In this document: piece after piece, positions 25,961 through 34,267 of the stretch
Layout: each line of letters opens with the position of its first letter
How positions within the stretch are numbered: the first letter of the stretch is position 1
Assembly (NCBI GenBank): GCA_047975545.1
Contig: JBKEDS010000019.1
Coordinates: 1-43,301 of the forward strand
Origin: JBKEDS01 sp047975545
GTDB taxonomy: Bacteria; Bacteroidota; Bacteroidia; Flavobacteriales; Flavobacteriaceae
Direction: 5' to 3'
DNA: 43,301 bases
The notes under the pieces: model-generated
Told to the model about the DNA's origin: nothing
What the model saw: only the letters and a program-made list of their open reading frames with translations
Databases searched by the model: none
Position numbers and translations under genes: made by a program

Positions 25961-26005
25961 ACTCCACAGCTTATTGTACTTGCGGTAAGCCTGTGGAGTT
26001 TTTTA
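25961..26005 (+). terminator. Rho-independent terminator after gap
   Basis: ACTCCACAG followed by CTTA (25961-25973) pairs with TAAG, one unpaired C, then CTGTGGAGT on the other arm, closing a stem of about 13 bp. A run of six T bases follows directly. This ends the pfkA-gap transcript. Confidence 0.85.
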
Positions 26006-26042
26006 TACTAAGTTTGTAGGGGTCGCTTCCTCCGTTGTTACC

Positions 26043-26110
26043 GTCATTGCGAACGAAGTGAAACAATCCCTATAATACAAGCAATAGACTGCTTCGTGCC
26101 TCGCAGTGAC
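26043..26110. repeat. REP-like inverted repeat (GTCATTGCGA type)
   Basis: The left arm begins GTCATTGCGAACGAAGTG (26043 on) and the right arm is its imperfect reverse complement, ending CTCGCAGTGAC at 26110, with about 18 bases between them. The arms resemble those at 38841-38928 and, more distantly, at 37405-37479. This is a dispersed palindromic element of the kind common in Bacteroidota intergenic DNA. Remaining bases to 26195 show a further half-like CGAAGCAATT but no gene. Confidence 0.65.
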
Positions 26111-26195
26111 ATTATCGCAAGAAGAATGATACGACGAAGCAATTTCTGTATGAAGGAGTAACAGTATCGGGCATTAATAAAAAACTTATATAAAC

Positions 26196-27056
26196 ATGAT
26201 TTTAATTGTTGACAGTGGCTCTACAAAATCCGATTGGGTTGCGGTAGACCAAAATGGAAATAAACTATTGGAAAAAATAAGGACCCAAGGCCTTAACCCC
26301 GCCATTATTTCCGAAAAAAAATTAAAGGAACGCATTAAGGAAAGCGAAGATTTGGTAACGCACCGAGCCGAAGTAACCCACGTGTTTTTCTACGGTGCAG
26401 GCGCCGGAACCAATAAGGCCAAGGCCGTTTTAAAAGATGTTTTGCAAAACGTTTTTAAAAATGCCGAAATTACGGTTGAAGAAGACACCATGGCAGCCGT
26501 TTTTTCAACCATAAACCACGAAAACGAAGCCGCCATAGTGTGCATTATGGGTACGGGCTCCAATTGTAGCTATTACGATGGCAACAAGCTGCACCAAAGG
26601 GTAATTTCCTTGGGCTACTCCCTAATGGACGACGCATCCGGGAATTATTACGGCAAACAGCTAATCCGCGATTACTATTTTAACCACATGCCCGAAAACA
26701 TTCGGGTGGCTTTCGAAACAAAATACAACCTCGATGCCGATTACATTAAAAGCAACCTGTACAAGCAACCAAGCCCAAATGCCTATTTGGCCAGTTTTGC
26801 CGAGTTTATGTTTTTAAATAAAGATTCCGACTATATTTTAAACCTAATAAAGGACGGCATACGGGTATTTACCAAAAACTATATTATGCAATATGCCGAT
26901 AGGGTAAAAACCGACCCCGTGCATTTTGCGGGTTCAATAGCCTATTTTTCGCAGGACCAAATCCGTGAAGTAGCACAAGAAATGGGCTTTATTATGGGCA
27001 ATGTGGTACGTCGCCCCATCGATGCCCTGGCGGCATTCCACACCAGTAAATTGTAG
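26196..27056 (+). CDS. BadF/BadG-family sugar kinase, N-acetylglucosamine kinase-like
   Basis: The product (286 residues) has the actin-like ATPase fold of the BadF/BadG/BcrA family. Phosphate-1 motif LIVDSGSTKSDWVAVD is at the N-terminus, a central EEDTMAAVFS follows, and IVCIMGTGSNCSYYDG is the phosphate-2-like loop. No Fe-S ligands of true BadF activators are seen. Such single-domain members are usually annotated as N-acetylglucosamine kinases, and the family includes MurK, which phosphorylates MurNAc and GlcNAc released from peptidoglycan. The substrate here is inferred. REP-like sequence precedes the gene. Confidence 0.8.
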   Translation: MILIVDSGSTKSDWVAVDQNGNKLLEKIRTQGLNPAIISEKKLKERIKESEDLVTHRAEVTHVFFYGAGAGTNKAKAVLKDVLQNVFKNAEITVEEDTMAAVFSTINHENEAAIVCIMGTGSNCSYYDGNKLHQRVISLGYSLMDDASGNYYGKQLIRDYYFNHMPENIRVAFETKYNLDADYIKSNLYKQPSPNAYLASFAEFMFLNKDSDYILNLIKDGIRVFTKNYIMQYADRVKTDPVHFAGSIAYFSQDQIREVAQEMGFIMGNVVRRPIDALAAFHTSKL

Positions 27057-27146
27057 TTAAGGTAAAGTACGGTTTGTCGGGTCAAGCAGCCTGTACCGAA
27101 CTTGACGAGGTAGAGTCGATACCTTTAACAAATTACGGCAAAAAAT

Positions 27147-27177
27147 ACCCCGCAAGGTTTTTAAAATCTTGTAGGTT
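27147..27177. repeat. Short inverted repeat before the twin ABC ATPase
   Basis: ACCCCGCAAGG then TTTTTAAAAT and CTTGTAGGT form an imperfect hairpin of the GCAAGG/CCTTGC type often seen between flavobacterial genes. It lies in the 139-base gap between the BadF kinase and the ABC gene. The rest of the gap contains no gene. Confidence 0.5.
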
Positions 27178-27195
27178 TAAACAAAAATTGTTTTA

Positions 27196-28425
27196 ATGTT
27201 GAAAAACCATATCGCCCTTTATTTGTCCAATACCGAAAGCAAGGGCAATATTATAGCGCAAATACAGGAAGGCCGCCTCTTTAAGGATTTAAAAACTTTA
27301 AGAGGCGTTCTTTTTTCCGAAATAAGCCTGAATAGGTTTATAAAAGAAGAACTAACGCACGGCCGTTTCGATGTGGAAACATCCACTAAAAACAGCTTAA
27401 AAAATTCTTCCGAAGGCGAACGAAAAAAAGCACTTTTAAACCATATTATTAGCCAAAACCCCGAGTATATCATTCTCGATAACGTATTTGGAAATTTAGA
27501 CGTTAAGGCCCAAACCGATATAGAAAATAGGTTAGAAGCATTAAGCAATACGGTTTTGCTCATTCAAATAGCCAACCGAAAACGTGATATTTTACCCTTT
27601 ATAAAAACGGTTTACGAGGTAAAGAACAATACGCTTTTTCCTTTTAATATTAAAGAAGAAGAAAATACCGCAAAAACCAATTTTATAACTGTCCTGCCGC
27701 AGCCCGATAAGCCGTTTGGCAACGAAATAAACCCGATTATTAAATTTAACAATGTAAGTGTATCGTATGGCGAACGCTGTATTTTAAACACTATTAACTG
27801 GGAAATTAAAACAGGCGAGTTTTGGCAGCTAATTGGTCCCAACGGTTCGGGCAAAAGCACCATATTGAGCATGATTTTTGGTGATAACCCCAAGGCTTTC
27901 GGGCAGGATATTGTGCTTTTTGGAACAAAAAAGGGCAGTGGCGAAAGCGTTTGGGACATTAAACAAAAAATAGGCTATTTTTCTTCGGAAATGCTTCGGG
28001 GCTTTACCCGATTGGATTCCATTGGCAATATGGTCGTGTCCGGTTTTTTCGATACCATTGGGCTTTATAAAACGCCCACAAGCGCACAAATAAAAATAGC
28101 CCAACAGTGGTTGGAAGTTTTGGGCATGTACGATATACGGAAAAAAGATTTTTTATCGCTTTCCAATGGCCACCAACGTTTGGTGCTAATTGCAAGGGCT
28201 ATGGTAAAACATCCTCCCTTGTTAATATTGGATGAGCCAACCAATGGCCTGGATGACCACGATGCCCATTTGTTTTGCCAGCTCATTAATAAAATAGCCA
28301 AAGAAACCCAAACTACCATACTGTACGTGTCGCACCGAAAGGAAGAATATTTGCTGGAACCCGATTTTGTTTACCAGTTAATACCAAGTAAAACAGGGTC
28401 TGTTGGTAGCGAAAAACAACAGTAA
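27196..28425 (+). CDS. Soluble twin ABC ATPase, ModF-like, with degenerate N-terminal half
   Basis: Two ABC domains in one 409-residue chain with no membrane part. The C-terminal domain (about 185-400) is complete: Walker A GPNGSGKST, signature LSNGHQRL, Walker B LLILDEPTNGLD. The N-terminal half (about 1-150) keeps a signature-like SSEGERKKAL and a Walker B-like YIILDNVFGNLD, with Asn in place of the catalytic Glu, but has no Walker A. Its nucleotide site is therefore probably inactive. The arrangement recalls ModF/PhrA-type proteins, whose role is poorly defined. Its stop codon abuts the stop codon of the convergent MBL gene exactly. Confidence 0.8.
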   Translation: MLKNHIALYLSNTESKGNIIAQIQEGRLFKDLKTLRGVLFSEISLNRFIKEELTHGRFDVETSTKNSLKNSSEGERKKALLNHIISQNPEYIILDNVFGNLDVKAQTDIENRLEALSNTVLLIQIANRKRDILPFIKTVYEVKNNTLFPFNIKEEENTAKTNFITVLPQPDKPFGNEINPIIKFNNVSVSYGERCILNTINWEIKTGEFWQLIGPNGSGKSTILSMIFGDNPKAFGQDIVLFGTKKGSGESVWDIKQKIGYFSSEMLRGFTRLDSIGNMVVSGFFDTIGLYKTPTSAQIKIAQQWLEVLGMYDIRKKDFLSLSNGHQRLVLIARAMVKHPPLLILDEPTNGLDDHDAHLFCQLINKIAKETQTTILYVSHRKEEYLLEPDFVYQLIPSKTGSVGSEKQQ

Positions 28426-29556
28426 TTAATCTACCGCCTTCCACCAAGCCTTAAACTGTTGCGTGGTATCGTTAAGGTTTAGCTTTTCGCCAATAATAGG
28501 GGTTACTAAAGGAAAGTTGTACAATTTGTTAAGCCTGTATACTTCGTTTAAGGGCTCGTCCCAAGGGTGCATGGCCAGAGCAAACTTAGCCGAATGTACC
28601 GGAAACAGCCGTTTGGTTTTTAAATCGGTAGCCGCTTTAAGCACTTGTTCGGGTAATGTGTGTATGGCTTCCCATGCCAAGTTGTATTGTCCGTTTTCAA
28701 GAATGGCCAAATCGAAAGGGCCGTGTTTGTCGCCAATGGCTTTAAAATGGGTGTCGTAGCCGCTATCGCCACCCAGGAATAATTTTAGGTTTGGTGTTTC
28801 CAAAACATACGATAGCCACAAGGTGTTATTCCGTTTAAACGTGCGGCCCGAAAAATGCCTGGCGGGCGTGGTGTGCAGTTTAATGTTGTTTTTAATTTTT
28901 ACGGTATCGTGCCAATCGTTTTCGGTAATGTTTTCGGGCTTATAGCCCCAGTATTCCAAATGCGACCCCACCCCAAGTCCGCAAATAACATGGGCTACCT
29001 TATTTTTTAGTTGGGTTATGGTGGGGTAATCCAAGTGGTCGTAATGGTCGTGGGTAATTAACAAGTAATCAATTTTGGGCAAATCGTTAACCGTATACGT
29101 ATCGGCGCCCTTAAAGGCCTTTACCGAACCCGGAATTGGCGAGGCGTTGCCGCTAAAAACAGGGTCGATTAAGAATTTTAAGCCTTCAATTTGAATGAAA
29201 TAAGACGAATGCCCAAACCAAACCAAAACGGTTTCATCGGGGCTTAATTCATGTAAATTTGTTTTTGTGTTGGGAATATTGCCGTTGGGCGTTTTGTTGG
29301 GGTGCAATTTAAAAAATTGTTCATAAAGAAGCCCCAGCATGGAGTAACCCTTTGTTAATGTAGGTGTAAACGATGTGTTTTTAAACGAACCGTCATGGTA
29401 TTGCGGCGATTGCTTTATACGTTCCAAACGTTCGCCATTTGGGGCTTTTCCAAACTTTGGTTGCTGCATGTACAAAAATACGACCAATACCAATAATGCT
29501 ATAATGCTTAAAAATACAATCATTAGCCGTTTTAAAAATTTTAGGGTTTTCTTCAT
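28426..29556 (-). CDS. Membrane-anchored metallo-beta-lactamase-fold hydrolase (UlaG/NAPE-PLD-like)
   Basis: After an N-terminal membrane anchor (about residues 10-30) the 376-residue protein shows VWFGHSSYFIQIEG, the metal-binding THDHYDHLD (HxHxDH), TTPARHFSGR (metal His), FLGGDSGYD (bridging Asp) and FPVHSAKFALAMHPWDEP (last His). This order matches the L-ascorbate-lactonase/NAPE-PLD-like group of zinc hydrolases. The substrate is unknown; a phospholipid or N-acyl lipid is possible. The gene lies downstream of ridA, with a hairpin in the gap, and converges with the ABC gene without any spacer. Confidence 0.86.
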   Translation of the reverse strand: MKKTLKFLKRLMIVFLSIIALLVLVVFLYMQQPKFGKAPNGERLERIKQSPQYHDGSFKNTSFTPTLTKGYSMLGLLYEQFFKLHPNKTPNGNIPNTKTNLHELSPDETVLVWFGHSSYFIQIEGLKFLIDPVFSGNASPIPGSVKAFKGADTYTVNDLPKIDYLLITHDHYDHLDYPTITQLKNKVAHVICGLGVGSHLEYWGYKPENITENDWHDTVKIKNNIKLHTTPARHFSGRTFKRNNTLWLSYVLETPNLKLFLGGDSGYDTHFKAIGDKHGPFDLAILENGQYNLAWEAIHTLPEQVLKAATDLKTKRLFPVHSAKFALAMHPWDEPLNEVYRLNKLYNFPLVTPIIGEKLNLNDTTQQFKAWWKAVD

Positions 29557-29566
29557 TGATTAAAAA

Positions 29567-29591
29567 GGTGGCTTCGACAAGCTCAGCCACC
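29567..29591. repeat. Hairpin of the CTTCGACAAGCTCAG type
   Basis: GGTGGCT (29567-29573) pairs perfectly with AGCCACC (29585-29591) around TCGACAAGCTC. This CTTCGACAAGCTCAG core recurs as a repetitive palindrome in many Bacteroidota genomes. It lies just before the start codon of the MBL gene in the direction of transcription, where it could influence expression of that gene, but it has no T-run. Confidence 0.6.
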
Positions 29592-29624
29592 GTATTTGAA
29601 AGAAATGTTTTTTTGGTTTAAAAA

Positions 29625-30005
29625 CTATAATACCGCAATAACGCTTATTTCAACATTTACGTTTTTGGGTAATCGGGCCACTTGTACGGTTTCGCGGGCA
29701 GGGGCGGTTTCTTCATTAAAAAAGCTACCGTAAACGCTGTTTATTTTGGCAAAATCGTCCATATTGCTGATAAAAATAGTCGATTTTATTACGTGTTCAA
29801 AAGTCATGTTGGCAGCTTCCAAAACGGCTTTTAGGTTAAGCATGACCTGTTTGGTTTCGGCTTCAATAGTATCCAAAACCAAAGCGCCCGTTTCGGGGTT
29901 AATGGCAATTTGCCCGGAAGTGTATAAGGTGTTTCCGTTTAAAATGGCTTGGTTGTAGGGGCCAATGGGGGCAGGTGCGTTTTTGGTGGTGATTATTTTT
30001 TTCAT
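29625..30005 (-). CDS. ridA: RidA family enamine/imine deaminase
   Basis: RidA hydrolyses reactive enamines and imines, such as 2-aminoacrylate, made by PLP enzymes. The 126-residue protein has the family start APAPIGPYNQAI, LYTSGQIAINPETG and the C-terminal PARETVQVARLPKNVNVEI. The Arg in PARETVQV is the catalytic residue that distinguishes active RidA from inactive relatives. The gene lies 30 bases downstream of lptD and upstream of the MBL gene, on the same strand. Confidence 0.93.
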   Translation of the reverse strand: MKKIITTKNAPAPIGPYNQAILNGNTLYTSGQIAINPETGALVLDTIEAETKQVMLNLKAVLEAANMTFEHVIKSTIFISNMDDFAKINSVYGSFFNEETAPARETVQVARLPKNVNVEISVIAVL

Positions 30006-30035
30006 CTTTGGTGTGAATTTAAAAAAACAGTTTTA

Positions 30036-32735
30036 TTATAGCGAAGCGTCCGATGGTCTTCGTTTTTCGTATTTCAAATCTTTTAGCATGCTTGATTTAA
30101 TGCCTATAAAAAAGTTCCACGAGCTTCGTTCGCTAAAGGGTACCCAGCTAAAGTTCATGCGCCAGCTTAGCAAATCGCGCTCAAACCGCAATTGGGTATA
30201 GGTAAAGCCCGCATTTTTTAAGTCGTAGCCCGACGAGGCGCCCACGGACCATTTTTCCGAAAGTTTTATATCGCCAGAAAACATAAGCGAGTGCGACGAA
30301 ATTTCGTTTTGCCGTCGGGAATTGGAATAATTTACGGCATAGGCAATGCGCAGGCTCCACGGTATTTTGTAGCGGTACAGCTCGCTTTGCTTGTCTTCTT
30401 CTTCGTCGTCGTCGTTGGCAAATTGTTGGTTGGCGTAATCTTCGGAAACCCCAAACAAATCATCGTCACGGCCACCGCTTCTTAGGTTTTCTTCAATACC
30501 CTTGTTTTTCTTTTTGTCCGATTTACCGTCTTTGTTGGAAATGGACCAGCTTGTGGTTAGGTTGGCACTTGTAAGGCGAAACAAACTACCGCCATTGTCG
30601 ATGTTAAACTTGTCTATTCGGTTATTGTTATTGTCAAGGGCGTAGGGGTCCAAGGTTGCCCCAAAGTTAACGCTCATTTTGTTGTTGAACAGTTGCGTGC
30701 CGCCGCTCATCCTAACGGGGCTCCATTGTAGCGAATCGCCCGCAAAATTGTACGAGGTGGAAAAATTAAGGTTGTTTAATAAGGTAATTTTTTTTGGTTC
30801 GGTAGCCGTGCTGTCGCGGTCGCGTACCTTGGCCTCCAAATTGTTGGCCAACGAAATGCCCATTGAACTGGAAAACGATTTGCCCGGCGCACCATAAAGA
30901 CCGCCTTCGAAGCGGGTATATTCCACATCGCTGGTGGTTAGGCCGTCGGCGCTAATAACTTCATAGGTGTCGTAATATTTATCAAAAGCTGGGTTGATGT
31001 TATAGCTAACCGAAGGCCTGAGAACATGCCTTATGGCTTTAATTTTTCGGTCTTGGCCTTCTTTTTCAAAATTAAACATCCCGTAAATGGTGGTACCCAA
31101 ACTGGTGCTAAAATTGTAGGTTCTGTAAGCATCGAAGCCGTTAACCCGCTCGGTAACGGTTTCGCGCTCAACCGAGTCGTAATATTTGTCAACCGTGTTA
31201 AATACCCAAACTTCGTTGTAGTTGGCACTGGCGCTAACGCTAAAGTATTTAAATATTTTAAAGTTGGTGCTTAATGGTATGCTGTGCTGAAAGCCCGATT
31301 CGGCATCCTTGAACATTTCACTTTTAAAAAACAACGAATCGGTGGTGGTAATTTGGTTTTCGCCCCGTAGGTTGTATTGTAGGTTTATGTTTTGGATTAA
31401 GCCTTTTTTCGAGCCTGTTTTCGAGGCAAAGGGGTACATTCGGCCTACGCTCCCTTGAAAGGTGGGCAGGGTCATGTTTATAGTTTCGGTATTGGTGTTT
31501 TGCGAGTGTGTGGCCGCCAAGCTAATGCTTACTTGCGGTTCGCCCTGAAAGGTTTTGGAGTACGATACCGACGACGATAGCGTATTATTTAAAAATGCCC
31601 CGGAGTTTATTTGGTTTATGGAATTTCGGTAGTATTTGCTGCTTCCCAAGTTTACCGATGCCGAAAATCGGGAGTTGGGGCTGGACTTGGAGTCTTGGCT
31701 GTGCGACCAGCGTATGTTGTAAATGGTATTTCGGGCATAATCGGAAAAACCGCGCTCGCTGGTTATCAAATTTTCGTACCTAAGCCCAAAATTGCCCCTA
31801 AACTTATAGCGTTTGGCATAGGTGCTTTCGGTGCGGAAACCGTAACTGCCGTTGGTGTAATAATCGCCCAGAACAGCCAAATCCACATGGTCGCTAATGG
31901 CAAAATAGTAACCGCCATTTTGTAAAAAGTAGCCCCTTTCGTTTTGTTCGCCAAAACTGGGGATAATAACGCCCGAGGTTTGTTTTTCCGATTGCGGAAA
32001 AAAACCAAACGGTAAGCCCACGGGGGTTGGTACATCGTAAATAAATAGGTTGGCCAGCCCGGTAACTATTTTTTTTCCGGGTACTATTTTGGCTTTTCTA
32101 AGTTTAAAGTAATATTCGGGGTCGTCCAGGTTTTCGGCCGTTGTGTATTTGGCATTTTTTAAAAAATACACCGAATCGTTTTCCTTTTTGGTTAACGAAG
32201 CAATAACGGTACCTTCGCCTTGTTCGGTTTTCGAATTGTATATCAGGGCCTTTTTGGTTTCGGTATTAAACACGATGGAGTCGGGCTCCACCACATTGCT
32301 GCCCTGCGAAAATACGGGCTTTTGGCTATAATTGTTTATAGAGTCGGTAATACCCTTGGCATAAACGGTGTTGGTGGTATAGTCAAAAATAATACTGCCC
32401 GCCTTTATGTTCATATCGCCGTAATCAATACTGGCTTCGTTGTACAAATACAGTTTGTGTTCCTTTTGGTTAAAGGTAGTATAATCGGTAGCGTGGTATT
32501 TTACGGAGTGTTCCAAGGTTTCCTTTTTGGGCGGAATGGAGTCGGTTAACGTGGTATCCTGGGCTTTTTCGGTAAGGGTTTCAACCAATAAACTGTCGGG
32601 CGTTACAACAATACTATCCTTAACACTGGGGTTTATGGGCCGCTTTTTTTTCGGGATGTCCTGAGCAAAGCTTAACGTGTTAATAAGCACTGTAAAACTT
32701 AGGGCAAAAAGTATTTTAAAGTTGTTTGTACGCAA
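30036..32735 (-). CDS. lptD: LPS-assembly outer-membrane protein LptD (Bacteroidota type)
   Basis: LptD forms the outer-membrane barrel that inserts lipopolysaccharide into the outer leaflet. The 899-residue protein has a signal peptide (FKILFALSFTVLINTLSFAQ), a periplasmic OstA/LptA-like beta-jellyroll (about 75-220) and a long C-terminal beta barrel. FGFFPQSEKQTSGVIIPSFG is characteristic. Partner LptE is not in the window. No ATG fits: the chosen start is TTG at 32735, which places the signal peptide near the N-terminus. TAATTTTG on the minus strand (32790-32783) could be its -7 element. It is divergent from the amidase gene, a familiar flavobacterial arrangement. Confidence 0.9.
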   Translation of the reverse strand: MRTNNFKILFALSFTVLINTLSFAQDIPKKKRPINPSVKDSIVVTPDSLLVETLTEKAQDTTLTDSIPPKKETLEHSVKYHATDYTTFNQKEHKLYLYNEASIDYGDMNIKAGSIIFDYTTNTVYAKGITDSINNYSQKPVFSQGSNVVEPDSIVFNTETKKALIYNSKTEQGEGTVIASLTKKENDSVYFLKNAKYTTAENLDDPEYYFKLRKAKIVPGKKIVTGLANLFIYDVPTPVGLPFGFFPQSEKQTSGVIIPSFGEQNERGYFLQNGGYYFAISDHVDLAVLGDYYTNGSYGFRTESTYAKRYKFRGNFGLRYENLITSERGFSDYARNTIYNIRWSHSQDSKSSPNSRFSASVNLGSSKYYRNSINQINSGAFLNNTLSSSVSYSKTFQGEPQVSISLAATHSQNTNTETINMTLPTFQGSVGRMYPFASKTGSKKGLIQNINLQYNLRGENQITTTDSLFFKSEMFKDAESGFQHSIPLSTNFKIFKYFSVSASANYNEVWVFNTVDKYYDSVERETVTERVNGFDAYRTYNFSTSLGTTIYGMFNFEKEGQDRKIKAIRHVLRPSVSYNINPAFDKYYDTYEVISADGLTTSDVEYTRFEGGLYGAPGKSFSSSMGISLANNLEAKVRDRDSTATEPKKITLLNNLNFSTSYNFAGDSLQWSPVRMSGGTQLFNNKMSVNFGATLDPYALDNNNNRIDKFNIDNGGSLFRLTSANLTTSWSISNKDGKSDKKKNKGIEENLRSGGRDDDLFGVSEDYANQQFANDDDEEEDKQSELYRYKIPWSLRIAYAVNYSNSRRQNEISSHSLMFSGDIKLSEKWSVGASSGYDLKNAGFTYTQLRFERDLLSWRMNFSWVPFSERSSWNFFIGIKSSMLKDLKYEKRRPSDASL

Positions 32736-33002
32736 CGCTTTTAAATGTATTTTTGTAAAAAATGGCTCGGTTTTTGAAAAGCCAAAATTACATATATTTT
32801 TCTGTGATTGATTGTTTTTTAATTAAAATTTAAAAGAAATAGGGAAGAGGTGCTTTTGTTTCAAACCCTATGATCAATCGCAAATTAAAATTTTAAAAAT
32901 TAGTGTTTTCACATGAAACACCCATTGCTAAGGCTTAATTGCACAGCTAAATATTAATTTGGGTGTTCCATCTGACCTTTAAAAATAAATAAATAGTTAC
33001 AG
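32736..33002. other. Divergent control region between lptD and the amidase, with alternative hairpins
   Basis: The 267-base AT-rich gap contains several inverted repeats. ATAGGG (32839-32844) pairs with CCCTAT (32866-32871). GTGTTT (32903-32908) pairs with AAACAC (32916-32921). AACACCCA (32917-32924) pairs with TGGGTGTT (32960-32967). The last two share bases and so exclude each other. A direct repeat AATTAAAATTT also occurs at 32821 and 32883. The region must contain the promoters of both genes; a -7-like TAATTTTG for lptD is at 32790-32783. Confidence 0.45.
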
Positions 33003-34127
33003 ATGAAAACGGACAGACGGTTGCTTTTCGTATCTTTTATATTAGTATTAACATTTTCGTTGGTATCGTTTGCCAACCCCATTAAAAATGCTTCCAAGAA
33101 ATTCGTGGTGGTTTTGGATGCCGGTCACGGTGGCCACGACCCCGGAAATATGGGTAACGGTTACAAGGAAAAGGATATTGCCCTAAACGTGGTTTTGGAA
33201 GTTGGTAAAATTATAAGCAAAAACCCAAATATTGAAGTGGTGTATACCCGTAAAAAGGATGTATTTATAGATTTGTTTAAACGCGGCAAGATAGCCAACG
33301 ACGCCAATGCCGATTTGTTCGTATCGGTACACTGCAACGGCGCAAAAAGTGCTTCGGCCTATGGTACGGAAACTTTTGTTTTGGGTACGCACCGCAACGA
33401 AACCAATTTTGAGGTGGCCAAAAAAGAAAACTCGGTTATTTTTTTAGAAGACGATTACGAAAAAAACTATGCGGGTTTCGACCCCAATTCGCCCGAATCG
33501 GTTATGAGCATTTTAATAAGCCAAGAGGAATATTTGGACCAAAGCATACAATTGGCCAGTTTGGTGCAAAATAAATTTACCAATACCCTAAAACGCAAAA
33601 ATAGGGGGGTTAAACAAGCTGGGTTTATCGTACTGCACCAAACCGTAATGCCCAGCGTACTTATAGAACTTGGGTTTTTAACCTACAAAAACGAAGGAAA
33701 GTATTTAAATTCCGCCAAGGGACAACAGGACATGTCCAAGGCCATTGCCAATGCCATTTTGGAATACAAAAAAACGATAGACGGCAACCAAGGCGATTAT
33801 GTGCTTGAGGACGATTCTTCTGCAGAAACCAATGCCGTTGCCGCAACACAAGCCATTTACCCGCAAATAACCTTTAAGGTGCAAATAGCAGCTAGCTCGA
33901 AATCGTTGGAAACAAAATCGTATAATTTTAAGGGGCTTAACGCTATTTCGAAAATCAAAACCGGGAATTTGTATAAATATTTTTACGGTAGTACCTCAAA
34001 TTACAACGAAGCTAAAACCCTTGAAAAACAAGCACAAGACAAAGGCTATAAGTCGGGTTTTATTGTTGCCTTTAAAAACGGAAAGCAAATAAGCCTTGCC
34101 GATGCCTTAAAAACGCCTGCTAATTAA
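33003..34127 (+). CDS. N-acetylmuramoyl-L-alanine amidase (Amidase_3), exported
   Basis: This zinc enzyme cuts the bond between MurNAc and the stem peptide, mainly during cell separation. It has a signal peptide (about residues 1-24), then the Amidase_3 domain with its metal ligands: VLDAGHGGHDPG (His), NGYKEKDIAL (Glu), FVSVHCNGAK (His) and the catalytic Glu in SVLIELGFLTY. The last 90 residues resemble a SPOR-like peptidoglycan-binding repeat (VQIAASSKSLE and KQAQDKGYKSGFIV), which would target it to septal wall. The size is 374 residues. It is upstream of the mlaD-type gene and divergent from lptD. Confidence 0.92.
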   Translation: MKTDRRLLFVSFILVLTFSLVSFANPIKNASKKFVVVLDAGHGGHDPGNMGNGYKEKDIALNVVLEVGKIISKNPNIEVVYTRKKDVFIDLFKRGKIANDANADLFVSVHCNGAKSASAYGTETFVLGTHRNETNFEVAKKENSVIFLEDDYEKNYAGFDPNSPESVMSILISQEEYLDQSIQLASLVQNKFTNTLKRKNRGVKQAGFIVLHQTVMPSVLIELGFLTYKNEGKYLNSAKGQQDMSKAIANAILEYKKTIDGNQGDYVLEDDSSAETNAVAATQAIYPQITFKVQIAASSKSLETKSYNFKGLNAISKIKTGNLYKYFYGSTSNYNEAKTLEKQAQDKGYKSGFIVAFKNGKQISLADALKTPAN

Positions 34128-34216
34128 AAAGGAGGGGATTTGATAAATCTATTGTTAGGTTTTCTTGTGGCATAAGGTTTCCCAATTTTCTATATTCTAA
34201 AAGTAAAACGGTCTTT

Positions 34217-34248
34217 TTGTCTTTTGTCGGATAATATGTTTAAATTTG
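34217..34248 (+). promoter_or_regulatory. Bacteroidota-type promoter before the MlaD-family gene
   Basis: TTG (34217-34219), 21 bases, then TAAATTTG (34241-34248) is an exact fit to TTG-N(17-23)-TAnnTTTG. Transcription would start near 34255, leaving only about 13 bases before the TTG start codon at 34268. The gene could therefore be transcribed apart from the amidase. Confidence 0.6.
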
Positions 34249-34267
34249 TGCATCTAAAATTTTTGGT

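Noticed and set aside
29393..29590. Minus-strand frame starting MAELVEATF
   Set aside because: It is produced by translating the repetitive CTTCGACAAGCTCAG hairpin and then overlaps the real MBL gene in another frame.
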